Assembly (NCBI GenBank): GCA_944391495.1
Contig: CALXTU010000004.1
Location: forward strand, 100,001 to 164,000
DNA from: an uncultured Alphaproteobacteria bacterium
GTDB lineage: Bacteria > Pseudomonadota > Alphaproteobacteria > RF32 > CAG-239
Reading direction: 5' to 3'
DNA: 64,000 nucleotides
The position numbers were made by a program, and so were the translations under genes. Positions 25,904 to 35,004 of the stretch are shown here, one piece after another. Each line of letters opens with the position of its first letter. Positions within the stretch are counted from its first letter, which is position 1. The notes beneath the pieces are model-generated. The model was not told the origin of the DNA. It made no database searches and saw nothing but the letters and a program-made list of their open reading frames with translations.

Positions 25904-26617
25904 CTACCTGCCGACAATCGTACAAAACGAACTCTCTATATCCTTATCCGGGGTAATTTTTTTCAAATCCTCCGGCGTCGTATCGCAAACCAGCTTTCCG
26001 TCTTTAATCAGCAGCACTCTGTCTGCCATAGCATCAACTTCCTCCATGATATGGGTTGAAATCAAAACAATATCTTCGCGTCCGTATTTTTTCAAAAAAG
26101 CCCTCAAATGTTGTTTTTGCTGCGGATCAAGCCCTTCGGTCGGCTCGTCAAGAATCAAAACCTCCGGCCGCGACAGCATTGCACCGGCCAGAGCCGTGCG
26201 CCGTTTGTAGCCTTTCGACAATGTTTCGCACCTTTGATTAATCACTTCCCGCAAGTCCAGAGCCTTCAATAAATATGACAGATTTTCGTCAAACTGCTGC
26301 TTGTCAAGATGCTTCAGTTCGGCCATAAAAGACAAATATTCATAAACGGTCATATCCGGATATATGCCGCCGGCCTCCGGCACATATGCCAGCCGCTGCA
26401 AAACATCAAAACGTTGTTTCTCCAGATTTTTGCCGTTCAGCACGACCTCGCCTTCGTCAGGGGTATAAAAACCGGACAAACAACGCATCAGCGTGGTCTT
26501 TCCGGCGCCGTTGGGGCCGAGCAGCGCAATAACTTCACCTTTTCTCAGGCAAAAGTTTATATGATGCAAAATAGTTCTGCCGCCGAGAGATTTTGTTATG
26601 TTTTTAACAACAAGCAT
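25904..26617 (-). CDS. ABC transporter ATPase (GldA-like)
   Basis: A 237-residue ATPase: Walker A LGPNGAGKTTLMR at about 33-45, a variant signature LSKGYKRR in place of LSGGQ, Walker B VLILDEPTEGLDP, and a switch His in STHIMEEVD. The variant signature and the long helix after Walker B are typical of ABC-2/NosF/GldA-type ATPases. It is the first gene of the four- or five-gene operon running left to the histidine kinase, and it diverges from the MCE genes. Confidence 0.9.
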   Translation of the reverse strand: MLVVKNITKSLGGRTILHHINFCLRKGEVIALLGPNGAGKTTLMRCLSGFYTPDEGEVVLNGKNLEKQRFDVLQRLAYVPEAGGIYPDMTVYEYLSFMAELKHLDKQQFDENLSYLLKALDLREVINQRCETLSKGYKRRTALAGAMLSRPEVLILDEPTEGLDPQQKQHLRAFLKKYGREDIVLISTHIMEEVDAMADRVLLIKDGKLVCDTTPEDLKKITPDKDIESSFCTIVGR

Positions 26618-26767
26618 CAGCCTTAATCCATATCAAATTTGCTTTATCTTAACAGATATTTTTTAAATTTTAACAATTATTTTCATTTTTCAAAATCTTT
26701 GATGACAAACCGGTTATTTTATTTTATATATAGATAGGCTTAAATTCTTAAAAGAAACGATCTGGTT

Positions 26768-27271
26768 ATGAAAATACTTGAATTATACTCAAAAGAAGAA
26801 ACCCGCAATCTCAAAATCGGATTATCGGTTTTACTCCTGACTTTTATTGCCTTTTTTGCCGTCCTGTTTTCCCGCGACGAAATCTCGCATCAGGGAGGCG
26901 GCCGTTATTACCAGCTCTATGCCCGTTTCAATCGTACCGACGGTCTTTTGGTCGGTGATCTGGTCCGGCTGGCCGGCATGGATATCGGCCGTGTCGTCAA
27001 TGCCAGGCTTGATCAAAACTTTAAGGCTATTTTAACCCTGGAAGTTAACGAAAAGATTCAACTCCCCGATGACAGTTCCGCGGCCATTGTCAGCTCCGGC
27101 ATTATGGGCAAAAAATACATTGAGATCGAACCGGGCGGTTCCGAGGATATGTTGGCTCCCGGAAGCGAATTTTCATACACTCAGGACGCCATGGTCCTTG
27201 AAGAACTTATTGAACGCATTATCGGCATTGGCAAAGCCAAACGCCAAAATCAAAAAGGAGAAAACAAATAA
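26768..27271 (+). CDS. MCE/MlaD-domain protein 1
   Basis: A 167-residue protein with one N-terminal membrane helix (IGLSVLLLTFIAFFAVLFS) and one MCE domain (YYQLYARFNRTDGLLVGDLV through GIMGKKYIEIEPGG). MlaD-type MCE proteins form periplasmic hexameric rings that carry lipids between the membranes. Its stop codon and the ATG of the next MCE gene share a base (TAATG), so the two are coupled. No mlaE or mlaF permease/ATPase gene is next to them. Confidence 0.85.
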   Translation: MKILELYSKEETRNLKIGLSVLLLTFIAFFAVLFSRDEISHQGGGRYYQLYARFNRTDGLLVGDLVRLAGMDIGRVVNARLDQNFKAILTLEVNEKIQLPDDSSAAIVSSGIMGKKYIEIEPGGSEDMLAPGSEFSYTQDAMVLEELIERIIGIGKAKRQNQKGENK

Positions 27272-27744
27272 TGTCTAAACACGATTTTTTGATGTACAAA
27301 AGACCCGTTGAAACCATCATGGGGATTCTGGTTTTGATTACGGCGGCTTTGTTCTGCTATTTTGCTTACAATGTTTCGGATTTGCAGGTCGTTAAGGGAT
27401 ATAACGTAACAGCCAAATTCTTAAAAGTCGGCGGTCTTAACGTCGGCTCGGATATCCGCATCAACGGCATCAAAATCGGCACCGTTGTCAGCCAAAAACT
27501 GGACAATGCCGATTACACCGCAGATGTCGTCATGAGCTTGGCCTCAGACATCAAACTCCCTGTAGACAGCACGGCTTCCATCGCTGCAGACGGTCTGATG
27601 GGCAACAAATTCATTAAAATCGACCCCGGCCACGCCGAAGAATTCTTAAAAGACGGCGATGTCTTGAAAAACACCAAAGATTTCAAAACCATTGAAGACC
27701 TCGTCGGCGAAGTCATCTTTATGGTAACGGGAAATGACGAATAA
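27271..27744 (+). CDS. mlaD: MCE/MlaD-domain protein 2
   Basis: A 157-residue paralogue of the preceding gene: a helix at about 14-34, then an MCE domain (GYNVTAKFLKVGGLNVGSDI to LMGNKFIKIDPG). The length and the DUF2155 neighbour match the usual alphaproteobacterial MlaD. It may form mixed rings with the first MCE protein. It overlaps the DUF2155 gene by 11 bases. Confidence 0.88.
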   Translation: MSKHDFLMYKRPVETIMGILVLITAALFCYFAYNVSDLQVVKGYNVTAKFLKVGGLNVGSDIRINGIKIGTVVSQKLDNADYTADVVMSLASDIKLPVDSTASIAADGLMGNKFIKIDPGHAEEFLKDGDVLKNTKDFKTIEDLVGEVIFMVTGNDE

Positions 27745-28489
27745 ACAAACATTTTTAATAACAGCGGCTTTAACATGCGGTCTGACGGTATCAACGGCCT
27801 TAGGTGCGGATATTGCCGCCAACACCGCTCGTATGCAGGCCATGGATAAAATTACGGGGCGTGTCAGCGAAATCGACGTTCCGGTCGGCGGCATCACCAA
27901 TTTCGGAACCTTTTCGATTCTGGTGCGCAAATGCGTAACCAAATCGCCGGAAGAAACACCGGAGAACACGGCATTCGTTGATATTGTCGACAATTATCAA
28001 ACCCCTGATCCCGTAAACATTTTCAAAGGCTGGATGTTTTCGTCATCACCGGCTCTGAACGCCGTTGAACACCCGATTTATGATGTCTGGCTGCTCAAAT
28101 GTTATGATCGTCCGCAAAGCCGCGGCAACCTCCTGACCGAACAGCAGCTTGAACTTCGTGATACCATCCCGATGCAGCGTCTGAAAAAGAAAGCTTCTTT
28201 AACCGAACCGGTTGAAAACCGGTTAGAGTTGCCTGACGACACCGACGATGATGACATCACAACATCTCCGTCCGAAACATCTCCGGCACCAAACACGGAA
28301 AATTATACTATCAACGTTGATGAAACCGATACGTCCGCATCTCCCGCAGAAACCGAGGACAATTTCATTGTCGAAGATGATATGATTCCCGAAATTGAGC
28401 AAATTCCTGATCTGCCGCAAATGATTCCGGCAGAAGATTCATCTGTTTCAACGCCAGAAGTTACGGAAGAACAAAGCTACAACCGTTAA
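27734..28489 (+). CDS. DUF2155 periplasmic protein
   Basis: A 251-residue protein with a signal peptide (about 1-24, cleaved near ALGA-DI). The conserved DUF2155 core at about 35-130 includes ARMQAMDKITGRVSEIDVPV and FKGWMFSSSPALNAVEHPIYD. The tail is acidic and rich in Asp, Glu, Thr, Ser and Pro and is probably disordered. DUF2155 genes accompany mlaD in alphaproteobacteria, so a role in lipid transfer or envelope upkeep is likely but unproven. Its 3' end overlaps convergent trkH by 42 bases. Confidence 0.85.
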   Translation: MTNKQTFLITAALTCGLTVSTALGADIAANTARMQAMDKITGRVSEIDVPVGGITNFGTFSILVRKCVTKSPEETPENTAFVDIVDNYQTPDPVNIFKGWMFSSSPALNAVEHPIYDVWLLKCYDRPQSRGNLLTEQQLELRDTIPMQRLKKKASLTEPVENRLELPDDTDDDDITTSPSETSPAPNTENYTINVDETDTSASPAETEDNFIVEDDMIPEIEQIPDLPQMIPAEDSSVSTPEVTEEQSYNR

Positions 28490-29881
28490 AATTTCCAAAC
28501 GTCCCAACAGCATCGTAAAAGCCAATATGAGTTTTACGGAATCGCTTAGACCGTTAAAATTTCCGACCGGTCCTATATTTGCACTAATCCCGGGACCTGA
28601 ATTTGAAAGACACGCCATCGTAGCACCGAACGAAGTCACAAAATCAACACCCGTTAAGGCTATCACGGCCGTAATCAATACCAAACTAAATACATATGCA
28701 ACAAAAAATACAAACACAGAATTAGCAACTTCCTGACCTATCACCGTTCGTCCCACTTTAAGCGGCATCATTCGATTCGGTTCCGTTGTCGTTATAAAGA
28801 TTCTTTTCAATTGAGCCAATATCACCTGCCAACGAAAAATTTTAACACCGCCGGAGGTTGATCCCGTGCAACCTCCCGTTTGCGCAAAGATAACAAAAGC
28901 CGTAGCCGCAAATACCCCCCAACTCAGCCAGTCTGCAGAACTGAAACCTGTCGACGTCACAATAGAAGTAATGTTAAATGCTGCCTGTCTTAAAGCATCC
29001 ATCGGCTGATATACACCGCGCCAGACCAACCATATTGTCATAAATAAAATATAAAAAGTTAATACTTTAACAAAAGCTGCCACCTGAGTTGAACGCAAAG
29101 AACGAACATCGCGCGTCATTAAAAGACTATGATACCATGTAAGAGGCAGAGCACCAAGAAACATGAATAACGTAATAATCCATTCAATTGATGCATTATT
29201 AAAATATCCTATTGAGGTATTTTTGGTTGAAAGCCCACCGGTAGAAATTGTAGCCAAAGAATGGCACACCGCATCAAACCACCCCATTCCGGCTGCTTTC
29301 AACGAAAGCAGACAAGCTGCCACCAAGATAAAATAAACCAAGATGATTCTTTTTGCGATATAGCTTATTTTCGGCATAAACTTTTCATTAACGTCTGAAT
29401 TTTCCCGCTGGAAAATCTGCATACCGCCAATTCCCAAAAACGGCAACATGGCAATGGCAAAGATAACAATACCAACTCCGCCCATACCGTTCAAAAGTGC
29501 CCGCCACAACAAAATAGAACGCGGCAAACTTTCAACATCGGCATAAACGGTCGCTCCCGTAGTCGAAACTCCTGATGCGGCTTCAAACAACGCATCCGGC
29601 CAAGGTGTCCCGTAAAAAACGAATGGCAACGCCGCCACAATTGTTACTGAAAACCAGCTTAAAACCGTCAGTAAATAGGCTTGTCGAATAGATATATCCT
29701 TAATCTTGCCGTGATTGGCCAAAAATAATGATACCCCGATAAACAGAGAAACAATGGCTGCGCTGATAAACACCGACCAGTTTACGCCGCTGTAATAAAT
29801 ATCAACGGCGGCCGGAAACAGCATGGCGATTCCTAAAACGCTGATAAAATAGCCGCATATCATCAAAACGGGCTGCCACAT
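28448..29881 (-). CDS. trkH: TrkH-family potassium uptake protein
   Basis: A 477-residue channel-like inner-membrane protein with four M1-P-M2 repeats; pore-loop signatures include SGVSTTGATVY, LATISTGGLST, IVTSTGFSS and CLSNSGPGI. It takes up K+ when joined to a regulatory TrkA, which is not in the window. The C-terminal tail overlaps the DUF2155 gene on the other strand by 42 bases, and both reading frames look intact. Confidence 0.92.
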   Translation of the reverse strand: MWQPVLMICGYFISVLGIAMLFPAAVDIYYSGVNWSVFISAAIVSLFIGVSLFLANHGKIKDISIRQAYLLTVLSWFSVTIVAALPFVFYGTPWPDALFEAASGVSTTGATVYADVESLPRSILLWRALLNGMGGVGIVIFAIAMLPFLGIGGMQIFQRENSDVNEKFMPKISYIAKRIILVYFILVAACLLSLKAAGMGWFDAVCHSLATISTGGLSTKNTSIGYFNNASIEWIITLFMFLGALPLTWYHSLLMTRDVRSLRSTQVAAFVKVLTFYILFMTIWLVWRGVYQPMDALRQAAFNITSIVTSTGFSSADWLSWGVFAATAFVIFAQTGGCTGSTSGGVKIFRWQVILAQLKRIFITTTEPNRMMPLKVGRTVIGQEVANSVFVFFVAYVFSLVLITAVIALTGVDFVTSFGATMACLSNSGPGISANIGPVGNFNGLSDSVKLILAFTMLLGRLEILTVVALFFRNFWR

Positions 29882-29893
29882 AAAAACAATCCT

Positions 29894-30682
29894 TTAATTC
29901 AGAGTAATATTGCGCGAATAGTTCAAATCAACCAATGTTTGATTAATATTTTTTCCCTGGCAGAAACAAATTGCCGTACCGGCACCGTCTTTGGCATACG
30001 CCCCGATAAAGCAATCAGCCTCCTGTCCCTCGGTGTTGTTGCGCAAATATTCTTCCGCTTGTTTTCCTCTATCCGAGGCTGGATCAACATAAATACCGTA
30101 CAAAAAGACAAGTTTTCCGTCGATTCGTAATTCATTTGCATTGACCACCCGCACCTTGCCGCTTATTTTCTGCGGAGTATCCAGATAAACCAATCCCAAC
30201 CCCGCAGCGCGTTTAAAACGGACATCGCTCCTGACGACATCGTCAGCGGCAAATTCGGCCGTCGGTCGGGCAAAAACCCGACGATTGACATTTTGCGGCA
30301 CCTCATAAGCAATCAGCTCTTTATTACTCGGCTTCTTATCGGTTGCCTTGACATTAATACCGACCCCGGTCATCGTTTTAATTTTGTTTTCGGCCTCATC
30401 AACCAGCGTCGCAACATTTTCTTGATTAACCACGGTCTGCACCTGTGAATACGAGCGGTCAAACTGATGCCGGTACCAGGCAAACGTATCCTTAAATTCT
30501 ATGCCGAAATATGCCGGAACGGCCAGAATAACGAGCGCCGCAATCACAATGGCGCTGATAAAGGCAATCGGATGAATGACCGGAAACAAGACCAACCGGC
30601 AAAATCTGTTGGTCCATTTCATTATCCCCGTGCTGGGACCGATATCATCATCTTGCCGACGCTTTTTGTTTTTTCTCAGCAT
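29894..30682 (-). CDS. Membrane-anchored staphylococcal-nuclease-fold protein, degenerate
   Basis: A 262-residue protein with a basic N-terminus, one helix at about 36-59, a linker and a C-terminal SNase-like domain at about 170-262 (ISGKVRVVNANELRIDGKLV, then FLYGIYVDPASDRGKQAEEYL and NQTLVDLNYSRN). Active SNases have an Asp in the VVDGDT turn and an Arg in the LWGIDAPE region; here the corresponding parts read VVNANE and LYGIYVDP, so nuclease activity is doubtful. It starts next to the metG stop and lies before trkH. Confidence 0.65.
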   Translation of the reverse strand: MLRKNKKRRQDDDIGPSTGIMKWTNRFCRLVLFPVIHPIAFISAIVIAALVILAVPAYFGIEFKDTFAWYRHQFDRSYSQVQTVVNQENVATLVDEAENKIKTMTGVGINVKATDKKPSNKELIAYEVPQNVNRRVFARPTAEFAADDVVRSDVRFKRAAGLGLVYLDTPQKISGKVRVVNANELRIDGKLVFLYGIYVDPASDRGKQAEEYLRNNTEGQEADCFIGAYAKDGAGTAICFCQGKNINQTLVDLNYSRNITLN

Positions 30683-32371
30683 TTAATTCGCACTCCCGTA
30701 TTTCTGCTTCAATTCGGCGGTTTTTTCCGGCGTAATCCGCTCAAACAATACTTCTCCGACCTCAAATTTTTCACCGCCTTTTAAGACATTCATTTCTTTT
30801 TTGACGTCAAAATCTTTCAATCCGGCAAGCGGCATTCCCAGCCGGTCAAGCATACTTTGTGCAATTGTCGGCATAATCGGCGCCGCCAAAATTGCAAAGA
30901 TGCGAATCAGATTAATGCACGCCCGCAAAACAACCCCTGCCCGCTCTGCGTCGGTTTTAATGATTGTCCACGGCTCGGTCGTTGAGATGTAGTTATTTCC
31001 CTCAACCCAGATTGCCCGCAATTCGGCCAGCGCCTTTCTGAACTCCATCGCCTCCATATAGCCGATATAATCATTAACTCTTTTTTGCAAAACCGATGCC
31101 AGCTCTTCTTCCTCCGGGCCGTAGGTACCGCCTTCCGGCACTTTGTCGCCGAGCTTGGAAGACGTCATTTTCAACACGCGCGACACAAAATTACCCAGCA
31201 CGCCGTTCAAATCCTTGTTAACCGCCCCGGCAAACAATTCCCACGAAAAAGACGAGTCCGAACCTTCCGGTGCGTTTGCCATCAGCCAGTAGCGCCAATA
31301 ATCCGCCGGAAATTCCTTAACGGCGTCTTCGGCAAAAATTCCTCTGTTTTCCGACTTCGAAAACTTGCCGCCCTCATATGTCAGATAGCTCATGCCCTTA
31401 AGGAAATCAACCTGTGTCCAGTTTTCACGTGTCCCGAGCAGCGTGGCCGGAAACGTAATCGAATGATAAGGCACGTTGTCTTTTCCCATAAACTCGACAT
31501 GGCGCACTTCTTGCGGGTTTTGCCACCAGTCTTTCCAACTGCGCCCGGCCGGGTTTTCATCTGCCCATTGTTTGGTAATGCCGATATAGCCGATCGGCGC
31601 GTCAAACCAGACATAAAAGACCTTGTCTTCATACCCCGGTTTATTGACCGGAAAGCCCCATTTCAAATCACGCGTAATACAGCGTTCTTTCAATCCCTCT
31701 TTCAGCCACTTCTGCGCAATTGTATAGGCAATATCCGGCCAAAACGGCTCTTTGGTCTTCAGCCATGCGGCCAGTTCGCCTTCAATCTTCGGCAGATTAA
31801 GGAACAAATGTTTGGTTTCGCGCACTTCCAGATTTTTTGAGCCCGAAATTGAACTGCGCGCATCCAAAAGCTCTGTCGGCTCCAAAACTTTGGTGCAGTT
31901 TTCGCACTGATCGCCTCTGGCCTTTTCATAACCGCAGTACGGACAGGTGCCGGTAATATACCGGTCGGCCAAAAACATTTTGTCATCAATGGAATAAACC
32001 TGTTTGATGATCTTTTCCTCAATAAACCCGTTCTTATCCAGCTGCTCAAAAATATGATAAGTCATTTCTTTGTTTTGTTCGGTCGACGTCCGTCCGAAAA
32101 AGTCAAACGACAAATTAAAATCTTTATAAGTCTTAGCATGCCGGGCATGATTCATATCGCAATACGCCTGAACGTCCATACCGGCCTTAAGCGCACCGAC
32201 CTCCGAGGTCGTGCCGTGTTCATCGGTGCCGCAAATATATAAAACCTCGTTTCCCATCATTCGCATAAACCGGGCATAAGTATCCGAAGGCAGCAGACAG
32301 CCGACCATATGACCCAGATGCGGCACGCCGTTAATATATGGCAGTGCGGAGGTAACCAAGATTTTAGACAT
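30683..32371 (-). CDS. metG: Methionyl-tRNA synthetase
   Basis: A 562-residue class I synthetase. I place the start at the ATG 32371 (MSKILVTSALPYINGVPHLG), with AAGGAG about 13 bases upstream; the longer frame has no homologous N-terminus. HIGH-type motif HLGH at 18-21, zinc knuckle CPYCGYEKARGDQCENCTK, KMSKS equivalent KFSKS. It lacks the C-terminal dimer domain found in longer MetG proteins. It follows the DHH gene after a terminator. Confidence 0.95.
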   Translation of the reverse strand: MSKILVTSALPYINGVPHLGHMVGCLLPSDTYARFMRMMGNEVLYICGTDEHGTTSEVGALKAGMDVQAYCDMNHARHAKTYKDFNLSFDFFGRTSTEQNKEMTYHIFEQLDKNGFIEEKIIKQVYSIDDKMFLADRYITGTCPYCGYEKARGDQCENCTKVLEPTELLDARSSISGSKNLEVRETKHLFLNLPKIEGELAAWLKTKEPFWPDIAYTIAQKWLKEGLKERCITRDLKWGFPVNKPGYEDKVFYVWFDAPIGYIGITKQWADENPAGRSWKDWWQNPQEVRHVEFMGKDNVPYHSITFPATLLGTRENWTQVDFLKGMSYLTYEGGKFSKSENRGIFAEDAVKEFPADYWRYWLMANAPEGSDSSFSWELFAGAVNKDLNGVLGNFVSRVLKMTSSKLGDKVPEGGTYGPEEEELASVLQKRVNDYIGYMEAMEFRKALAELRAIWVEGNNYISTTEPWTIIKTDAERAGVVLRACINLIRIFAILAAPIMPTIAQSMLDRLGMPLAGLKDFDVKKEMNVLKGGEKFEVGEVLFERITPEKTAELKQKYGSAN

Positions 32372-32530
32372 TTTGCAAAACACTCCTTTTTTCAAATAAT
32401 GATTTAACCGCTTTAATTTACTACATTCCGTATAATTCTCAAGCAAAAAAATCCTCTTTTGATACCACGGCATAAAATTCGTTCGCCAAATTCAAAAACA
32501 TTACCGGACCATCACCCCAAAACTACCGAC

Positions 32531-32567
32531 AAAAAACTGCCCGACCTGATGGTTCGGACAGTTTTTT
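32531..32567. terminator. Terminator between the DHH gene and metG
   Basis: AAAAACTG-C-CCGACC pairs imperfectly with GGTTCGG-A-CAGTTTTTT around a TGAT loop, with T tails on both strands. It ends the long operon from rlpA to the DHH gene. Confidence 0.7.
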
Positions 32568-32571
32568 ATTA

Positions 32572-33450
32572 TCAACGATTATTGTCGTATCGCGGTTTTC
32601 CCTGCCGTAAAAACGCCGGCAGTTCTTTTAATCCGGAGGCTCCCGCCGCCTTGCGATGCCCGCCGCCGCCGAACTCTGCCGCCACTTTGGATACATCGAC
32701 ATCATCTTTTGCCGTATAAAACGACAAATTCCAGGTATTTTTGCCGTTCATAAAAAAGTTGCACATAAAATCATATTCCCGGATATTTTTGATTCCGTCA
32801 TAAAACTCCGAATATCCCTGGGGCATATTGGCACAAATGCATTTATATCCTTTATAATGGCTTTCAAAAGACATGGCCTTGCATAAGCGGTGGTTGCGAT
32901 TTTTGATATAAGATAAAATGGCCTCGCCTTTTTTGACCATTTCATCAACGTCCAGTTTACCGTCAAACAAATCCTGCCAGTTTTTATCCGCCGGTTTGTT
33001 AACACCGAGCGACTGAAAAGCATATTCAAACGGCCGCACTCTTTTGTCGCGCAGATCAAAAATATCATTCAGCGCCAAAAGCTTAACACCCTCCGGAACC
33101 GCCTCGTCAGGGAAAAAGTATTCCCAAGTCAACATAATTGCCGCTGTACCGTTGCGGCGGAGACCTTTGATTTCTTTCTTTCCTTCTTCTTTAACCCAGC
33201 GGTTGTACTCGTCAATCACCGAAATATGATGATCAATCCACGTCAGATTTTTGGTTTCATTCAGTTCAAACATAACATCAAGCGGCAATGAAATATCGCA
33301 AACCACGATATCGTCATGCCGGGCAATAGCCTCTTCCGGAACCCCCATATCATGATTAAGCCCGAAAAACTCCACATCTCCGAATTTGCGGCCGACAACC
33401 GCTGCCGAACCTTTGCCGTCATGATCGGCAATATGATAAATACAAAGCAT
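32572..33450 (-). CDS. DHH-family phosphoesterase
   Basis: A 292-residue DHH/DHHA1 protein. Motifs: ADHDGKGSAAV at about 8-18 (motif I), VCDISLP (motif II), WIDHHISV (the DHH signature) and a C-terminal DHHA1 motif EFGGGGHRKAAG. This family cleaves short oligonucleotides or cyclic dinucleotides, or acts like RecJ, in the presence of Mn2+. The short length without a RecJ OB fold favours a nanoRNase or cyclic-dinucleotide type, but the substrate is not certain. It starts 6 bases after the MBL gene. Confidence 0.85.
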   Translation of the reverse strand: MLCIYHIADHDGKGSAAVVGRKFGDVEFFGLNHDMGVPEEAIARHDDIVVCDISLPLDVMFELNETKNLTWIDHHISVIDEYNRWVKEEGKKEIKGLRRNGTAAIMLTWEYFFPDEAVPEGVKLLALNDIFDLRDKRVRPFEYAFQSLGVNKPADKNWQDLFDGKLDVDEMVKKGEAILSYIKNRNHRLCKAMSFESHYKGYKCICANMPQGYSEFYDGIKNIREYDFMCNFFMNGKNTWNLSFYTAKDDVDVSKVAAEFGGGGHRKAAGASGLKELPAFLRQGKPRYDNNR

Positions 33451-33456
33451 ACTAAC

Positions 33457-34242
33457 TCACCATTCCACTTTCAAATTGTCATACGCCGGATGAACGTTTT
33501 CCGGTGTATGCGCATCTACAAAATCATAATCACATTCACTGGCCATATGATTCAGAACAACCCTTTCCGGAGCAAACTGTTCAATATAGCGCAACGCTTC
33601 CTCTAGCCCGATATGATAGCGGTGTTTGTCGATAATTGTCAACGGCAAAACCATCAGCTTCGGCCGGACGGTGGCAATTCTCTCCGCAGCTGATCCCGAC
33701 AACCGCTTAAAATCGGCAATATGCACGATTTCATCATTGATAATATAGCCGAACGACGGCATATTATGTCCCAAGAGTTTTAGCGGCATAATTTTCACGC
33801 CTTTAATCGCAAAACCGTGGTTGGGTTTGACAATATGCGGCAGCAATCCCGGCCGCGACAAATAAAAATCGTCAGCTTTCTTGTCCAGAAGCAAATAGCT
33901 GAATCTTTTTTTGATTTCCCGCATCGTGATATCGGTTGCAAAGATATCCAGCGGATGGCAGGTAATACGATTGATTTCGCGCAATTCGTCAATACCGTAC
34001 AGATGATCCGAATGAGCGTGAGTATAGCAAATCCCGTCCAATGCCGTAATCCGGTTATCCAAAAGCTGCATCCGCAAATCCGGCGACGTGTCTATCAGAA
34101 TTTTAACCCCGTTTATATCATAAAGCGTCGACGTCCGCCGCCGGATGTTTTTCGGATTATCCGGATTACAGGCACCCCAGCCGCAACTGAGCGACGGAAC
34201 GCCGGGGGATGCCCCCGCTCCCAAAAACAATGCACTCGTCAT
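33457..34242 (-). CDS. Metallo-beta-lactamase-fold phosphodiesterase (PhnP-like)
   Basis: A 261-residue MBL-fold protein: GAGASPGVPSLSCGWGAC at the start is the PhnP/YycJ-type opening, and THAHSDHLYGID is the metal motif. More ligands lie in LLGHNMPS, HIADFKRL and NHMAS. It is a predicted phosphodiesterase, with a homologue commonly following tatD in alphaproteobacteria. Its ATG overlaps the tatD stop by 4 bases. Confidence 0.85.
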   Translation of the reverse strand: MTSALFLGAGASPGVPSLSCGWGACNPDNPKNIRRRTSTLYDINGVKILIDTSPDLRMQLLDNRITALDGICYTHAHSDHLYGIDELREINRITCHPLDIFATDITMREIKKRFSYLLLDKKADDFYLSRPGLLPHIVKPNHGFAIKGVKIMPLKLLGHNMPSFGYIINDEIVHIADFKRLSGSAAERIATVRPKLMVLPLTIIDKHRYHIGLEEALRYIEQFAPERVVLNHMASECDYDFVDAHTPENVHPAYDNLKVEW

Positions 34243-34997
34243 AATTCAAACAGCCTTTTAAAATTATCCGTGGTCATCTGCGCCGCCTGCGCAAAATCAA
34301 TCTGCTTTATTTCCGCCAGCTTTGCCGTCGTAAACACGACATTGGCCGGCTCATTGACCTGCCCTCTTTTCGGCACCGGAGCCAGATACGGCGCATCGGT
34401 TTCAACCAGCAATCTGTCATTCGGCACTTTGGCAAAATTTGCTCTTAATTCCGCCGCATTGTTAAAAGTAATCATTCCCGAGGCAGATATATAAAAGCCC
34501 ATTTCAAGGGCTGCTTCCGCCAAAGCCCAGGACGATGAATAGCAGTGAATAATCCCCTTAAACGGTTTACGGTCATAAGCCTCCCTAAGCAGCCGGATCA
34601 TATCTTCGTCCGAATTGCGGTTATGTACAATAAGCGGCAGACCGCTCTCCTGAGCGGCTTTGATATTTTCCCTAAACAATCTGATTTGCGCTTCCTTCGG
34701 CGCAAAATCATAATAATAATCCAATCCGGCCTCACCGATGGCAATCACTTTTTCATGACCGGCCGCCGCCAAAATATCTTTTGCCGTCAAATTGGCAAAC
34801 TCTTCGGCCTGATGCGGATGTGCGCCCGCAGCGGTATAAACGCCGGCATATGCAGCGGTTATCTGCAAATGCTCTTCCAAATGATCAAGATTGCTCCCGG
34901 CATCAAGTATTATGCCCACCCCGGCCTGTCCGGCGCGTTCCATAATACCGTCAAGCGTTTCGTTGTTTTCCAAATGGCAGTGACTGTCAACCAGCAT
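34239..34997 (-). CDS. tatD: TatD-family metal-dependent deoxyribonuclease
   Basis: A 252-residue TIM-barrel hydrolase with DSHCHLE at residues 4-10, EAGLDYYYDFAP, PLIVHNRNSDED and LVETDAPYLAP, all metal-site motifs of TatD/YcfH. It is expected to remove 3' nucleotides from DNA or RNA. It lies between holB and the MBL gene in a tight operon. Confidence 0.92.
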   Translation of the reverse strand: MLVDSHCHLENNETLDGIMERAGQAGVGIILDAGSNLDHLEEHLQITAAYAGVYTAAGAHPHQAEEFANLTAKDILAAAGHEKVIAIGEAGLDYYYDFAPKEAQIRLFRENIKAAQESGLPLIVHNRNSDEDMIRLLREAYDRKPFKGIIHCYSSSWALAEAALEMGFYISASGMITFNNAAELRANFAKVPNDRLLVETDAPYLAPVPKRGQVNEPANVVFTTAKLAEIKQIDFAQAAQMTTDNFKRLFEL

Positions 34998-35004
34998 TTT
35001 TACC

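Noticed and set aside
28448..28489. Mis-called gene end where DUF2155 and trkH overlap
   Set aside because: The trkH C-terminus LGRLEILTVVALFFRNFWR is the expected conserved end, and the DUF2155 tail is a plausible acidic tail, so a real convergent overlap is likely.
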